Shown piece by piece: positions 45,980 through 55,010 of a DNA stretch of 64,000 nt (positions are counted from its first letter, which is position 1; the number at the start of each line of letters is the position of its first letter). A program made the translations under genes and the position numbers. The DNA is taken from contig NZ_VCMZ01000001.1 in the NCBI RefSeq assembly GCF_006352475.1, positions 744,001 to 808,000 of the forward strand. The letters are read 5' to 3'. The notes under the pieces were generated by a model. The model worked only from the letters and a program-made list of their open reading frames with translations. It was not told where the DNA came from and made no database searches. Source of the DNA: Acinetobacter pullicarnis. GTDB lineage: Bacteria; Pseudomonadota; Gammaproteobacteria; Pseudomonadales; Moraxellaceae.

Positions 45980-47620
45980 TTAGCTTTCTGCTTCAGCGTG
46001 TTGTTTTGCCCATTCTCGCAAGATAAATTTCTGTAATTTTCCAGTCGATGTTTTGGGGATTTCCATGAGAATCACATCTTTGGGTACTTTATAGCGTGCC
46101 AAATGTATTTTACAGAATTCAATGATTTCCTCGGGGGTCACATTACTTTCTGGTTTGAGTTCAATAAAGGCACAAGGAACTTCCTGCCAACGCATATCAG
46201 GTTTTGCCACCACAGCTGCAGTCATGATCGCGGGATGGGTGTAGAGCACCTCTTCAATTTCTAAAGATGAAATGTTTTCGCCCCCAGAAATAATAATATC
46301 TTTGGAACGGTCCATAATTTTGGCATAGCCATCGGGTTGGCACACAGCCAAGTCTCCACTGTGGAACCATCCGCCCTTAAAAGCTTCTGCGGTTGCTTCG
46401 GGGTTCTTTAAATACCCCTTCATGACGATATTACCTCTAAACATGATTTCACCCATGGTGACACCATCATTTGGAACTGGTTGCATGGTATCAGGATCAA
46501 GCACACGCATGGCATCTTGCAGAGGATACGGCACGCCTTGACGTGAGTGCAGTTGGGCTTGTTCTTGAATTGACAATTCGCTCCAACCCGCTTGAGTTGC
46601 ACATAGCCCAGATGGGCCATAGGTTTCAGTCAGACCATAGACATGATTCACATGAATACCAATATGATGCATGCCTTCAATAATTGCAGCAGGTGGTGCT
46701 GCACCGGCCACCATGACTTCGACACGATGTTTAAATTGAATCTGTTGAGCTTTCGGGGTGTTAATTAACATTGACAAAACAATCGGTGCACCACAGAAAT
46801 AATCAACGTTATATTGGTCAATCAGTTGATAGACCAAGCCTGGATCGACTTTTCTTAAGCAAATGTTGGTACCGCCATTGGCTGCAATACTCCAAGCAAA
46901 ACACCAACCATTACAATGAAATAAAGGCAAAGTCCAGAGATATGTCGCGCGTGGTTTCATACCGCAAGCCAAAATATTACTGGCAGCATTGAGGTAGGCA
47001 CCACGATGATGATAGACCACACCTTTTGGATTGCCAGTGGTGCCAGAAGTGTAATTTAAACTAATCGCATCCCATTCATCTTGCGGGAGATGCCAGTCAA
47101 AATCAGGGTCTCCAGCAGCCAACCAATCTTCATATTCGATCTGGCCAATGCGTGGGCTCGTATCATTGTGTTCATACTCAACATCTGCGACATCAATGAC
47201 AATAATCTGTTGAGGTGCTAGACGAATCGCCTCCTGTGCGACAGCTGCAAATTCAGGATCGACCAAAAGTACTTTGGTTTCAGCATGTTCAAGCATAAAT
47301 CCTAGCGTTTTAGCATCTAGCCGAGTATTAAGTGTGTTGAGTACGGCACCAGCCATCGGGACAGCGAAATGGGCTTCGATCATCGCCGGAATATTCGGTA
47401 ATAAGACCGAAACCGTATCATTTTTTTGAATACCAAGCTGTTGAAGCTGATGGGCAAACTGGCGACAGCGACGATAGCTGTGTTGCCAACTGATATGGCG
47501 CTGGCCATGCACAATCGCATCTTGGTGTGGGTAAATATAGGCTGCACGTTCTAAGTAACGCAGCGGTGTTAAGGCCACAAAGTTGGCAGGGGTGCGGATA
47601 AGCTCATCATAAGCGCTCAT
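45980..47620 (-). CDS. Acyl-CoA synthetase (AMP-binding, fatty-acid type)
   Basis: A 546-aa ANL-superfamily ligase. The AMP/P-loop motif is LNYTSGTTGNPKGVVYHHRG, then VYGLTETYGP, GEIMFRGN and the C-terminal hinge and Lys region (YKVPKDVILMEIPKTSTGKLQK). It activates a medium- or branched-chain acid as an acyl-AMP and then the CoA thioester; closest by memory to AlkK/DmdB-like ligases. GGAG eight bases before the ATG at 47620 sets the start, and upstream in-frame codons are discarded. It stands alone. Confidence 0.9.
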   Translation of the reverse strand: MSAYDELIRTPANFVALTPLRYLERAAYIYPHQDAIVHGQRHISWQHSYRRCRQFAHQLQQLGIQKNDTVSVLLPNIPAMIEAHFAVPMAGAVLNTLNTRLDAKTLGFMLEHAETKVLLVDPEFAAVAQEAIRLAPQQIIVIDVADVEYEHNDTSPRIGQIEYEDWLAAGDPDFDWHLPQDEWDAISLNYTSGTTGNPKGVVYHHRGAYLNAASNILACGMKPRATYLWTLPLFHCNGWCFAWSIAANGGTNICLRKVDPGLVYQLIDQYNVDYFCGAPIVLSMLINTPKAQQIQFKHRVEVMVAGAAPPAAIIEGMHHIGIHVNHVYGLTETYGPSGLCATQAGWSELSIQEQAQLHSRQGVPYPLQDAMRVLDPDTMQPVPNDGVTMGEIMFRGNIVMKGYLKNPEATAEAFKGGWFHSGDLAVCQPDGYAKIMDRSKDIIISGGENISSLEIEEVLYTHPAIMTAAVVAKPDMRWQEVPCAFIELKPESNVTPEEIIEFCKIHLARYKVPKDVILMEIPKTSTGKLQKFILREWAKQHAEAES

Positions 47621-48224
47621 TTTATTAACTCCATTTAATTTTTTTAAGCACACTGTTTTAGAAGATATAAATTATCACAACAGATTGCATTTATGCTTTA
47701 GTCGCGCTTTATTTTGGAAAATAGTTGGATAGACCACGGTATTACTGGATCGGGACTGCTGCTAGGAGGTGCTTTGCTGCTTTATAGCGACAGTCAAAGT
47801 AAAAACAATCATCTTTTATGTAATGTATATATCGTATTAAAACAAAGCGATTAGGCTGATACAGTTGAATTGGTTTTATATATTTTTTATATATTTATTA
47901 AGTGATTAACCTAGGCCTAGTGGCGTAATTTTACAGCATCATGAATAGCTTGCAGATACAGATGTAGATAAAGGTCTATTGAGACTGGGGTTGGTCTGAC
48001 TGTAATTTATCTTATGAGGATTGTTTGGTTTTTATTGCATATATGCCAATTTAAGCGCGGTTTATTCAAGCTTAGGTGAGCAGTACTTTGATAAAATTTT
48101 ATTCAATTTCTTTACTTAAATGACTGTTATTGTTTTTAATTTGATATTCTTTATAACCTAATTAACGCTTTATGCGTGATCCTAATTTTTAAAACTGAGA
48201 CAAAGGTTTATTAATCTTCTTTTA

Positions 48225-48244
48225 AGGTGTAAAATTTTACACCT
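48225..48244. promoter_or_regulatory. 20-bp perfect palindrome upstream of thrS
   Basis: AGGTGTAAAATTTTACACCT is self-complementary over its full length and lies 103 bases before the thrS ATG. It looks like a dimeric repressor operator, but I cannot match it to a known regulator. Confidence 0.5.
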
Positions 48245-48302
48245 AATTTATTTATTTCCCACCGATTTTATCTTGAGGTAGATCCTCGATCATAATCTCG
48301 CG

Positions 48303-48331
48303 GTGATATGCTCTTCAGTATGGGGCATCAC
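48303..48331 (+). promoter_or_regulatory. Leader hairpin ahead of the thrS ribosome site
   Basis: GTGAT-(AT bulge)-GC pairs with GCATCAC around a 13-nt loop, ending five bases before AAGGA. E. coli ThrRS represses its own mRNA through leader hairpins resembling tRNA-Thr; this could be the local counterpart, but the loop shows no Thr anticodon. Confidence 0.35.
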
Positions 48332-48347
48332 TCCTTAAGGATTTTTT

Positions 48348-50270
48348 ATGCCGATTATTACATTGCCAAATGGCGACCAAAAAAGTTTCGACCAAGCAGT
48401 TTCCGTTTTAGAAGTGGCTCAAAGTATAGGGCCAGGCCTTGCAAAGAATACGGTTGCAGGACGCGTGAATGGTCAATTAGTCGATGCCAGCGACATGATC
48501 ACTGAAGATGCGAGCCTACAAATTATTACACCAAAAGATCAAGACGGGGTGGAAATTATCCGTCACTCTTGCGCGCATTTGGTCGGACATGCGGTAAAAC
48601 AGTTGTTCCCAGAAGCGAAAATGGTAATTGGACCAGTCATTGAAGATGGTTTCTATTACGATATCTGGACACCTGAGCCATTCACTTTGGATGATATGGC
48701 TGCAATTGAAGCACGTATGAAAAAATTGATTGACCAAGATTATGAGGTCATCAAAAAAATGACACCGCGTGAATTGGTGATTGAAGAATTTACCGCACGT
48801 GGCGAAGAATATAAGTTACGCTTGATTGCTGACATGCCAGAAGAAACAGAATTGGGCTTGTACTACCATCAAGATTATTTGGATATGTGCCGTGGTCCGC
48901 ACGTACCGAATACTAAGTTTTTAAAATCATTTAAGTTGACTAAAATTTCAGGCGCATACTGGCGCGGTGATGCGAAAAACGAACAGTTACAACGTATTTA
49001 TGGTACAGCATGGGCAGACAAAAAAGAGCTGACGGCATATATCAAACGTATTGAAGAAGCTGAAAAGCGCGATCACCGTAAGATTGGTAAAGCCTTAGAT
49101 CTCTTCCATATGCAAGAAGAAGCACCAGGTATGGTGTTCTGGCATCCGAATGGTTGGACTATTTATCAGGTACTTGAGCAATATATGCGTCAAGTGCAAA
49201 ATGAGAATGGTTACCAAGAAATTCGTACTCCGCAAGTCGTTGATATCAGCTTGTGGAAAAAATCGGGACATGCGGCAAACTATGCTGAAAACATGTTTAC
49301 GACCCACTCAGAAAGTCGTGAATATGCCGTCAAACCAATGAACTGCCCGTGTCATGTACAGGTATTTAACCAAGGCTTAAAATCTTACCGTGAACTCCCA
49401 ATTCGCTTAGCTGAATTTGGTTCTTGTCATCGTAATGAGCCATCTGGTTCTTTACACGGTATTATGCGTGTACGTGGTTTTACCCAAGATGATGCACATA
49501 TTTTTTGTACCACAGCGCAAATTGCTGAAGAAGTTTCTAAATTTATCCAACTGACTTTAGATGTGTATAAAGACTTCGGCTTTGAAGAAGTGCAAATGAA
49601 ATTGTCTACACGTCCTGAAAAACGTGTAGGTAGCGAAGAAATGTGGGATACCGCAGAAAAAGCTTTAGCTGATGCATTGGATGCAGCGGGCTTACCTTGG
49701 GAATTACAACCAGGTGAGGGTGCATTCTATGGTCCGAAAATTGAATTCTCTTTAAAAGACTGTCTCGGTCGGGTTTGGCAATGTGGTACGATCCAATGTG
49801 ATCCGAATATGCCAGAACGTTTAGACGCGAGTTATGTCACTGAAGACAATGATCGTGATTATCCAATCATGTTACATCGCGCAATTCTTGGTAGTTTTGA
49901 ACGATTTATTGGTATACTTATTGAACATTACGCAGGATTTATGCCACCATGGTTGGCACCAATCCAAGCATGTGTCATGAATATTACCGATTCTCAGGCA
50001 GTTGCTTGCGAGCAAGTGGTTGCAAAACTCAAAGAAAGTGGAATTCGTGCCATTTCAGACTTGAGAAATGAGAAAATCGGCTTTAAGATTCGTGAGCGTA
50101 CTTTAGAGCGTGTTCCTTACTTATTGGTCCTTGGTGATCGAGAAGTTGAGGATGGTACCGTGAATGTGCGTACCCGCTCAGGAACAAATTTAGGGACTAT
50201 GTCAATTGATGCCTTTATTGACTTAGTGAAAGCAGCCGTAGCCGAACGTGGCCGGTATATTGTGGAGTAA
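48348..50270 (+). CDS. thrS: Threonine-tRNA ligase
   Basis: A 640-aa class II synthetase. TGS domain at 1-60, editing domain with [18 protein letters not shown], then the catalytic core with [10 protein letters not shown] (zinc Cys), motif 2 near the [15 protein letters not shown] segment and the late [14 protein letters not shown]. The C-terminal anticodon domain contains [22 protein letters not shown] six bases before the ATG is a good ribosome site. It is followed by infC with five bases between the stop and the AUU start. Confidence 0.98.
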   Translation: MPIITLPNGDQKSFDQAVSVLEVAQSIGPGLAKNTVAGRVNGQLVDASDMITEDASLQIITPKDQDGVEIIRHSCAHLVGHAVKQLFPEAKMVIGPVIEDGFYYDIWTPEPFTLDDMAAIEARMKKLIDQDYEVIKKMTPRELVIEEFTARGEEYKLRLIADMPEETELGLYYHQDYLDMCRGPHVPNTKFLKSFKLTKISGAYWRGDAKNEQLQRIYGTAWADKKELTAYIKRIEEAEKRDHRKIGKALDLFHMQEEAPGMVFWHPNGWTIYQVLEQYMRQVQNENGYQEIRTPQVVDISLWKKSGHAANYAENMFTTHSESREYAVKPMNCPCHVQVFNQGLKSYRELPIRLAEFGSCHRNEPSGSLHGIMRVRGFTQDDAHIFCTTAQIAEEVSKFIQLTLDVYKDFGFEEVQMKLSTRPEKRVGSEEMWDTAEKALADALDAAGLPWELQPGEGAFYGPKIEFSLKDCLGRVWQCGTIQCDPNMPERLDASYVTEDNDRDYPIMLHRAILGSFERFIGILIEHYAGFMPPWLAPIQACVMNITDSQAVACEQVVAKLKESGIRAISDLRNEKIGFKIRERTLERVPYLLVLGDREVEDGTVNVRTRSGTNLGTMSIDAFIDLVKAAVAERGRYIVE

Positions 50271-50275
50271 GAAAG

Positions 50276-50827
50276 ATTAAACAGCCTGATCGTAACCAAC
50301 AACAAGGTGCTAAAAGCAATCGTCCTGCACTAAATGACGAGATTCGTGCGAAAGAAGTACGTCTCGTTGGTGCAGATGGAGAACAGAAAGGAATCGTTTT
50401 ATTAAGCGAAGCCTTGCGTGCTGCAGAAGAAGTTGAGCTTGATCTTGTTGAGATTGTTGCTAATGCAGAACCACCTGTTTGTAAAATTATGGACTTCAAT
50501 AAACATCTATTTGATCTGAAACAAAAGCAAAAAGATGCAAAAAAGAAGCAGCATCAAGTACAAGTCAAAGAGATTAAGTTGCGTCCCGGTACAGATATCG
50601 GTGATTACAATGTGAAGCTGCGTGCTATTCAGCGTTTCTTGGAAGAGGGTAATAAAGTAAAAATTACTTTACGCTTCCGTGGTCGTGAGATGGCACATCA
50701 ACAGTTGGGTCTGGCACAATTACAGAAAATTGAAGCAGATGTTGCTGAATTTGGTGTAGTTGAACAAGCACCGAAAATGGAAGGTCGTCAAATGGGTATG
50801 TTACTTGGACCTAAAAAGAAAAAGTAA
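50276..50827 (+). CDS. infC: Translation initiation factor IF-3 (AUU start)
   Basis: A 183-aa IF-3. The frame begins at an ATT codon at 50276, five bases past the thrS stop, with GGAG eight bases upstream; the first in-frame ATG (50495) is well inside the domain. The encoded start is [20 protein letters not shown], then [16 protein letters not shown] and the C-domain [17 protein letters not shown] block (here [17 protein letters not shown]). AUU starts are the known basis of IF-3 autoregulation, because IF-3 rejects non-standard starts. Gene callers that require ATG/GTG/TTG would shorten it by dozens of residues. Confidence 0.95.
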   Translation: MKQPDRNQQQGAKSNRPALNDEIRAKEVRLVGADGEQKGIVLLSEALRAAEEVELDLVEIVANAEPPVCKIMDFNKHLFDLKQKQKDAKKKQHQVQVKEIKLRPGTDIGDYNVKLRAIQRFLEEGNKVKITLRFRGREMAHQQLGLAQLQKIEADVAEFGVVEQAPKMEGRQMGMLLGPKKKK

Positions 50828-50838
50828 TCCCATTCCGC

Positions 50839-50869
50839 AAAAAAGCACTGCTCCATGCAGTGCTTTTTT
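50839..50869 (+). terminator. Intrinsic terminator after infC
   Basis: A 13-bp perfect stem AAAAAAGCACTGC with its complement, 5-nt loop, ending in a T-run. It separates thrS-infC from the downstream genes. Confidence 0.92.
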
Positions 50870-51031
50870 TTATGGCTGCATTCTTATAAAAGTTTTTAGT
50901 TTTAATGCTGTTTTGAGATTGATAACATATAGATGCTGAAAAAGTGCATACTTCAGAGCAGCTTTATCTTTTAAATTTCTCTAAAATAAAGTTGAATATT
51001 GCAAATAATTCCAAGTGACGAAGGATCTAAA

Positions 51032-51649
51032 ATGATTGATTTATATTATTGGGGTACACCCAATGGGCAGAAAATTACGATTGCTTTAGAAGAAATGGAA
51101 TTGGAATATCAAATTTTCCCGATCAATATTCTTGAAAATGACCAGTTTCAACCTGACTTTCTAAAAATATCCCCAAATAATAAAATTCCAGCCATTGTTG
51201 ATCAAGATGGACCGAATGGTGAGGCCATTTCAGTTTTTGAATCAGGTGCAATCTTACAATATCTTGGTCGCAAAACAGCTTTGTTTTATCCGACAGATGA
51301 GCAAGACCGCGTTGAGGTTGAGCAGTGGTTAATGTGGCAAATGGGTGGTTTTGGTCCAATGTTAGGGCAAAATCATCATTTTAGTAAGTTTGCACCTGAA
51401 CGCATTGCCTATGCGACTGAACGCTATGTGAATGAAACCAAGCGCCTGTATAAGGTACTGAATCAACAATTGATTGGGCAGAAGTATGTCGCAGGAAGTT
51501 ACTCGATTGCTGATATGGCAATATTACCTTGGGTGTTAAGACATGAGTGGCAACAAATTCAGTTAGAAGACTATCCTTATATTAAAGAATACGTTGAGAG
51601 GTTGACTGCGCGACCAGCAGTGCAAAAAGCATTATCGATTCAGCTTTGA
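51032..51649 (+). CDS. Glutathione S-transferase (YfcG/nu-class-like)
   Basis: A 205-aa GST. The thioredoxin-fold N-domain has YYWGTPNGQKITIALEE and the cis-Pro segment NNKIPAIVD, then ESGAILQYLG for glutathione binding. TPNGQK and the length fit the bacterial nu-class (YfcG/YghU), which act as disulfide-bond reductases with glutathione. AAGGA seven bases before the ATG at 51032 sets the start. It is transcribed separately from infC, past a terminator. Confidence 0.92.
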   Translation: MIDLYYWGTPNGQKITIALEEMELEYQIFPINILENDQFQPDFLKISPNNKIPAIVDQDGPNGEAISVFESGAILQYLGRKTALFYPTDEQDRVEVEQWLMWQMGGFGPMLGQNHHFSKFAPERIAYATERYVNETKRLYKVLNQQLIGQKYVAGSYSIADMAILPWVLRHEWQQIQLEDYPYIKEYVERLTARPAVQKALSIQL

Positions 51650-51748
51650 TTGACTTAAGTTATTGTTTTTTATTTGAGTTGCTCTCAGAAAAGCGTACTT
51701 TTCCGACGAATCCAATGTGCATTTTGACGTGGGCGAATCCCCAGTGTT

Positions 51749-52174
51749 ATGAAGAAAATATTTTTTAGACATTGGATAATTGCATTGAGTCTACTCACTG
51801 CTTCAGCCATATTGTGTAGCCTAATGCAGGATGCCTATGCAGTTGACCAAGTTGGTTTACTTGTATTGTTATTTATGTCGCTTAGTAATTTAATTTTTTC
51901 ATTACTCTTTGCAGGGCTTCAAAGAAAATTGCAAAACTCACTCAAATTGACAATAGTATTGGTTAGCCTGATTGCGTTCATACAGGTGCTTTTAAACTAC
52001 AGCTATCATCATTTGTATATTGATTGGGCTGCAGTTGCAGAGGGGCGTGATCAACTCACAGGCTTGCAAAGGTTTGTTCGTAGTCAACTGACCTACTGGG
52101 GCATTTATTTGTTGCCATTTATATTTTCAATGGCTATCTATCTGTCTAGGCAGATTAAACGTAATTCTCTCTGA
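51749..52174 (+). CDS. Small four-helix membrane protein of unknown function
   Basis: A 141-aa protein with four predicted helices and little between them; no family recognised. The ribosome site is weak (only a loose purine stretch before the ATG). It ends one base before the YqaA-like gene starts, so the pair is likely co-transcribed and translationally coupled, which hints at a joint membrane role. Confidence 0.7.
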   Translation: MKKIFFRHWIIALSLLTASAILCSLMQDAYAVDQVGLLVLLFMSLSNLIFSLLFAGLQRKLQNSLKLTIVLVSLIAFIQVLLNYSYHHLYIDWAAVAEGRDQLTGLQRFVRSQLTYWGIYLLPFIFSMAIYLSRQIKRNSL

Positions 52175-52175
52175 T

Positions 52176-52601
52176 ATGGCTTATCTACTGCTTTTTATCT
52201 CAGCCTTTGGCGCTGCAACCTTACTGCCATTACAATCAGAAGCGGTATTGGTTGGTTTATTGCTACAAAATAAATACTCGATATTTGGGTTGATTGCTTT
52301 TGCGAGTGTAGGGAATATTTTAGGTTCCTGCGTAAATTGGTACTTTGGTATTAAAATAGAACAATTCAAAGATCGTAAATGGTTTCCAATCTCTGCGGTC
52401 AAAATGGCCAAAGCAGAGGTGATCTATCAAAAATATGGTTATTGGTCCTTGCTGCTCAGTTGGGTGCCGATTATTGGTGATCCAATCACGTTGGTTGCAG
52501 GCCTGCTGAAAGAAAACTTTTATCGTTTTTTATTGATGGTAAGCATCGCTAAAACAGGCCGTTATATTTTTATTTACTTTGCTGTTCTAGGCTTTGTTTG
52601 A
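52176..52601 (+). CDS. YqaA-family membrane protein (VTT/DedA-like)
   Basis: A 141-aa inner-membrane protein of the YqaA group, related to the VTT/DedA family of lipid scramblase-like proteins. Conserved segments are SAFGAATLLPLQSEAVLVGL, VGNILGSCVNWYFG and the WVPIIGDPITLVAGLL block. No ribosome site stands out, since the start follows the previous stop by one base. The physiological role is unknown. Confidence 0.87.
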   Translation: MAYLLLFISAFGAATLLPLQSEAVLVGLLLQNKYSIFGLIAFASVGNILGSCVNWYFGIKIEQFKDRKWFPISAVKMAKAEVIYQKYGYWSLLLSWVPIIGDPITLVAGLLKENFYRFLLMVSIAKTGRYIFIYFAVLGFV

Positions 52602-52786
52602 GCAGGTTGAGTGTCGAGCAATACTATATGTTGATTTCGTCATCTATTATTCGGAGCAAAGCTGAAGGAAAATCCACGTTAATGCTTTCGTTTTGTACTG
52701 GAATGATTTAGAATGCTGCCTTCCTTACCTGCAGGTCGTTGTTGCAATGGTGCACACGTGCCGAACAGGTGATTAAAGAGGTTGTT

Positions 52787-52981
52787 ATGGCTAAGTTAAA
52801 AACTCGCCGTGGTGCAGCTAAACGTTTCAAAGCGACTGCAAACGGTTTCAAGCGTAAACAAGCATTTAAACGCCACATTTTGACCAAAAAATCTGCTAAA
52901 CGTATTCGTCAATTGCGCGGCTGTGTAATGGTTCACGTCAGTGACGTGGCTTCAGTTCGTCGTATGTGCCCATACATCTAA
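52787..52981 (+). CDS. rpmI: 50S ribosomal protein L35
   Basis: A 64-aa basic protein with the L35 pattern ([15 protein letters not shown], then [15 protein letters not shown]). The start is at 52787 behind AAGAGG; an upstream ATG at 52739 in frame is not part of the protein. It precedes rplT by 11 bases. In E. coli it follows infC directly; here 1.96 kb and three other genes intervene. Confidence 0.97.
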
Positions 52982-52992
52982 GGAGATTATAA

Positions 52993-53352
52993 ATGGCTCG
53001 TGTAAAACGTGGTGTACAGGCTCATCGCCGTCATAAAAAAATTCTTGCTCGCGCTAAAGGTTACTACGGTGCACGTTCGCGCGTTTATCGCGTAGCGTTC
53101 CAAGCGGTAATCAAAGCGGGTCAATACGCTTACCGTGACCGTCGTCAAAAGAAACGTCAATTCCGTGCTCTATGGATTGCTCGTATCAACGCTGGTGCGC
53201 GTTTAAACGGTTTATCATACAGCCGTATGATTTCTGGTTTGAAAAAAGCACAAATCATCATCGATCGTCGCGTTCTTGCTGACATCGCTATGCATGATGC
53301 AGTTGCATTTGCTGCTATCGCTGAAAAAGCGAAAAGCGCATTAGCTGCATAA
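52993..53352 (+). CDS. rplT: 50S ribosomal protein L20
   Basis: A 119-aa basic protein ([48 protein letters not shown]). L20 is needed early in 50S assembly and in E. coli represses rpmI-rplT through an mRNA structure. Any such control here would have to act from the leader before rpmI (about 52700-52786), where ACCTG and CAGGT segments could pair. Followed by a terminator. Confidence 0.98.
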   Translation: MARVKRGVQAHRRHKKILARAKGYYGARSRVYRVAFQAVIKAGQYAYRDRRQKKRQFRALWIARINAGARLNGLSYSRMISGLKKAQIIIDRRVLADIAMHDAVAFAAIAEKAKSALAA

Positions 53353-53370
53353 GCTAAGTTGATTTAAAGA

Positions 53371-53393
53371 AGACCGCATTTGCGGTCTTTTTT
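53371..53393 (+). terminator. Intrinsic terminator after rplT
   Basis: AGACCGCA / TGCGGTCT, 8-bp stem, 2-nt loop, followed by T-rich sequence. Confidence 0.9.
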
Positions 53394-53599
53394 GTTTTTT
53401 ATGGTTTTGTTTCGAATAGATTGCAGGTTGATTGCTTAAAATACATCAGAAAAATCGTAAAAATATCTGAGCATAATGCGGGCTCCTGAATTGCAACACA
53501 TTAAATTTATTCAAATGAAGTCTCGACAGCAGATTCAAGATTACCTACAACAATTTGATTAAGTCTAAGGACTTAAGCTTAAGATAGAGTTTTAAAAAT

Positions 53600-54151
53600 A
53601 TGAACGATATAAATTATTTAACCGATTTACAAAACCAAGTGCAGCAGGGGAAATCGTTTAACTATTTGTGCTTTTGGGGACACACCCCAAAGAACAAAAT
53701 GGCTGTCGATCAGAGCTGCCTGAGTCAATGGTTTCCATCGATATTCGAAGTGGACGGTATTCAATACCAGTCAGCTGAACAGTTTATGATGGCTAAAAAA
53801 GCAGAATTATTTAAAGATACTGAAATTTTTCAACAGATTATTGCTTCTGCTGATCCTAAGCAGATGAAGGCTTTGGGGCGTTTAGTGAAGGGCTATGATG
53901 ATGTCATTTGGCAGCAGCAGCGCTTTGACATTGTTGTACAAGGTAATTGTGCAAAGTTCTCTCAGAATTCCTTGCTTAAGCAGTTTTTAATCGGGACGGA
54001 GACTCAAGTTTTAGTTGAGGCATCACCCGTTGATAAAATTTGGGGGATAGGCCTTGCTGCAGATCATGCAGATGCAAAGCAGCCCTTGCACTGGAAGGGT
54101 TTGAATTTGCTTGGCTTTGCTTTAATGCAGGCACGAGTGAAGTTGCTCTGA
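53600..54151 (+). CDS. NADAR-family protein (YbiA/DUF1768-like)
   Basis: A 183-aa protein of the NADAR family (riboflavin-synthesis YbiA/COG3236 group). Landmarks are YLCFWGHTP near the N-terminus, QYQSAEQFMMAKKAELF, the KALGRLVKGYDD segment and the C-terminal DKIWGIGL. Members cleave N-glycosidic bonds; some remove ADP-ribose from guanine in DNA and are paired with DarT1 toxins. No DarT lies next to this one, so a housekeeping or metabolite-repair role is more likely. It is a single-gene unit with its own terminator. Confidence 0.88.
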   Translation: MNDINYLTDLQNQVQQGKSFNYLCFWGHTPKNKMAVDQSCLSQWFPSIFEVDGIQYQSAEQFMMAKKAELFKDTEIFQQIIASADPKQMKALGRLVKGYDDVIWQQQRFDIVVQGNCAKFSQNSLLKQFLIGTETQVLVEASPVDKIWGIGLAADHADAKQPLHWKGLNLLGFALMQARVKLL

Positions 54152-54173
54152 TTTGATGAAACTGCTTGTTAAG

Positions 54174-54197
54174 AAGGCCGCTGTTGCGGTCTTTTTT
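54174..54197 (+). terminator. Intrinsic terminator after the NADAR gene
   Basis: AAGGCCGC / GCGGTCTT with one G-T pair, 4-nt loop, then six T. Confidence 0.85.
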
Positions 54198-54410
54198 ATG
54201 CCTAAACAATGTTGGGTGAAATAAGAAAATTTTGCCCGAATTGATTTAATTCATTTAAATTTCCAAGCTTAATAAGCATTTGATTATTTATGAAGTATCA
54301 CCTCTTGAAGCGCTATATCGGCTTAGATATGATCGATTTGTAATATTCAAGCATCTTTCTATTAAGACTCGTTTTATCAATATCATATCAAGAATAAAAA
54401 GAGGATTTTG

Positions 54411-54893
54411 ATGATTAGAATTGCAAATCATGCCGATATTGATGCGATTGCACAGGTGCATGTGAAAAGTTGGATGGAAAGCTATCAGGGGATCATTCGT
54501 CCTGCGATTTTGGATGCGCATGATTTTGCCAAGTGTCAGCAAATTTGGCAGTACGTTATGAAAGATGGTCATCATCAAGTTTGGGTGTGTGAAGAAGAGG
54601 AGCAGATTCAAGGCTTTATGGATGTTTATCTGATTCCTAATCAAAATGTTGCAGAGATCAAAGCACTCTATTTGTTGAAGAAAAGCCAAGGTCAAGGCAT
54701 TGGCACAGCAATGCTGCAACTGGCTTTTACACTCTGTAAAGCATTTGATTATCATCAAGTTCAGCTTGAGGTGTTTGATCGAAATCCAAGTTGCTTGTTC
54801 TATGAAAAATTAGGCGCGAAAAAAACCGATCAAAGCGATGCTTCTGATTATGCTGATGGTCTAAATATTATTTGTTATCAATGGCTCATCTAG
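54411..54893 (+). CDS. GNAT-family N-acetyltransferase
   Basis: A 160-aa acetyltransferase. The acetyl-CoA pyrophosphate loop is LKKSQGQGIGTAMLQ (Q/RxxGxG/A), after the strand IKALYLL; the C-terminal strand LEVFDRNPSCLFYEKLGA is typical. The acceptor is unknown. GAGGA five bases before the ATG at 54411 gives the start; a TTG just before it is unlikely. It is isolated between the NADAR gene and a convergent unknown gene. Confidence 0.92.
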   Translation: MIRIANHADIDAIAQVHVKSWMESYQGIIRPAILDAHDFAKCQQIWQYVMKDGHHQVWVCEEEEQIQGFMDVYLIPNQNVAEIKALYLLKKSQGQGIGTAMLQLAFTLCKAFDYHQVQLEVFDRNPSCLFYEKLGAKKTDQSDASDYADGLNIICYQWLI

Positions 54894-55010
54894 ATTTTAC
54901 AGTATTAGAAATCACTTAAACTCGCATTGGGGTAATAAACTGCAACTAAAGAGCGCAGCTTATTACCGAATATTTTGCGTCATGAGAATCTCAAACTGAT
55001 CTCTGCGATG

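Larger units (their letters stand above)
47621..48347. other. Long AT-rich intergenic region upstream of thrS
   Basis: About 727 bases with no credible gene on either strand. It carries the promoter of the acyl-CoA ligase (leftward) and of thrS (rightward). Notable contents are a 20-bp perfect palindrome (48225-48244) and a hairpin just before the thrS ribosome site (48303-48331), both listed separately. I found no tRNA. Confidence 0.55.

Noticed and set aside
47621..48347. A tRNA or small RNA gene in the long gap before thrS
   Set aside because: I found no cloverleaf-like segment, no TTCGA T-loop and no terminator that would mark an RNA gene there.
53476..53562. A 28-codon frame (MRAPELQHIKFIQ...) between rplT and the NADAR gene
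   Set aside because: It has no convincing ribosome site and no recognised family; it could be a remnant of an old gene, but it is too short to support.
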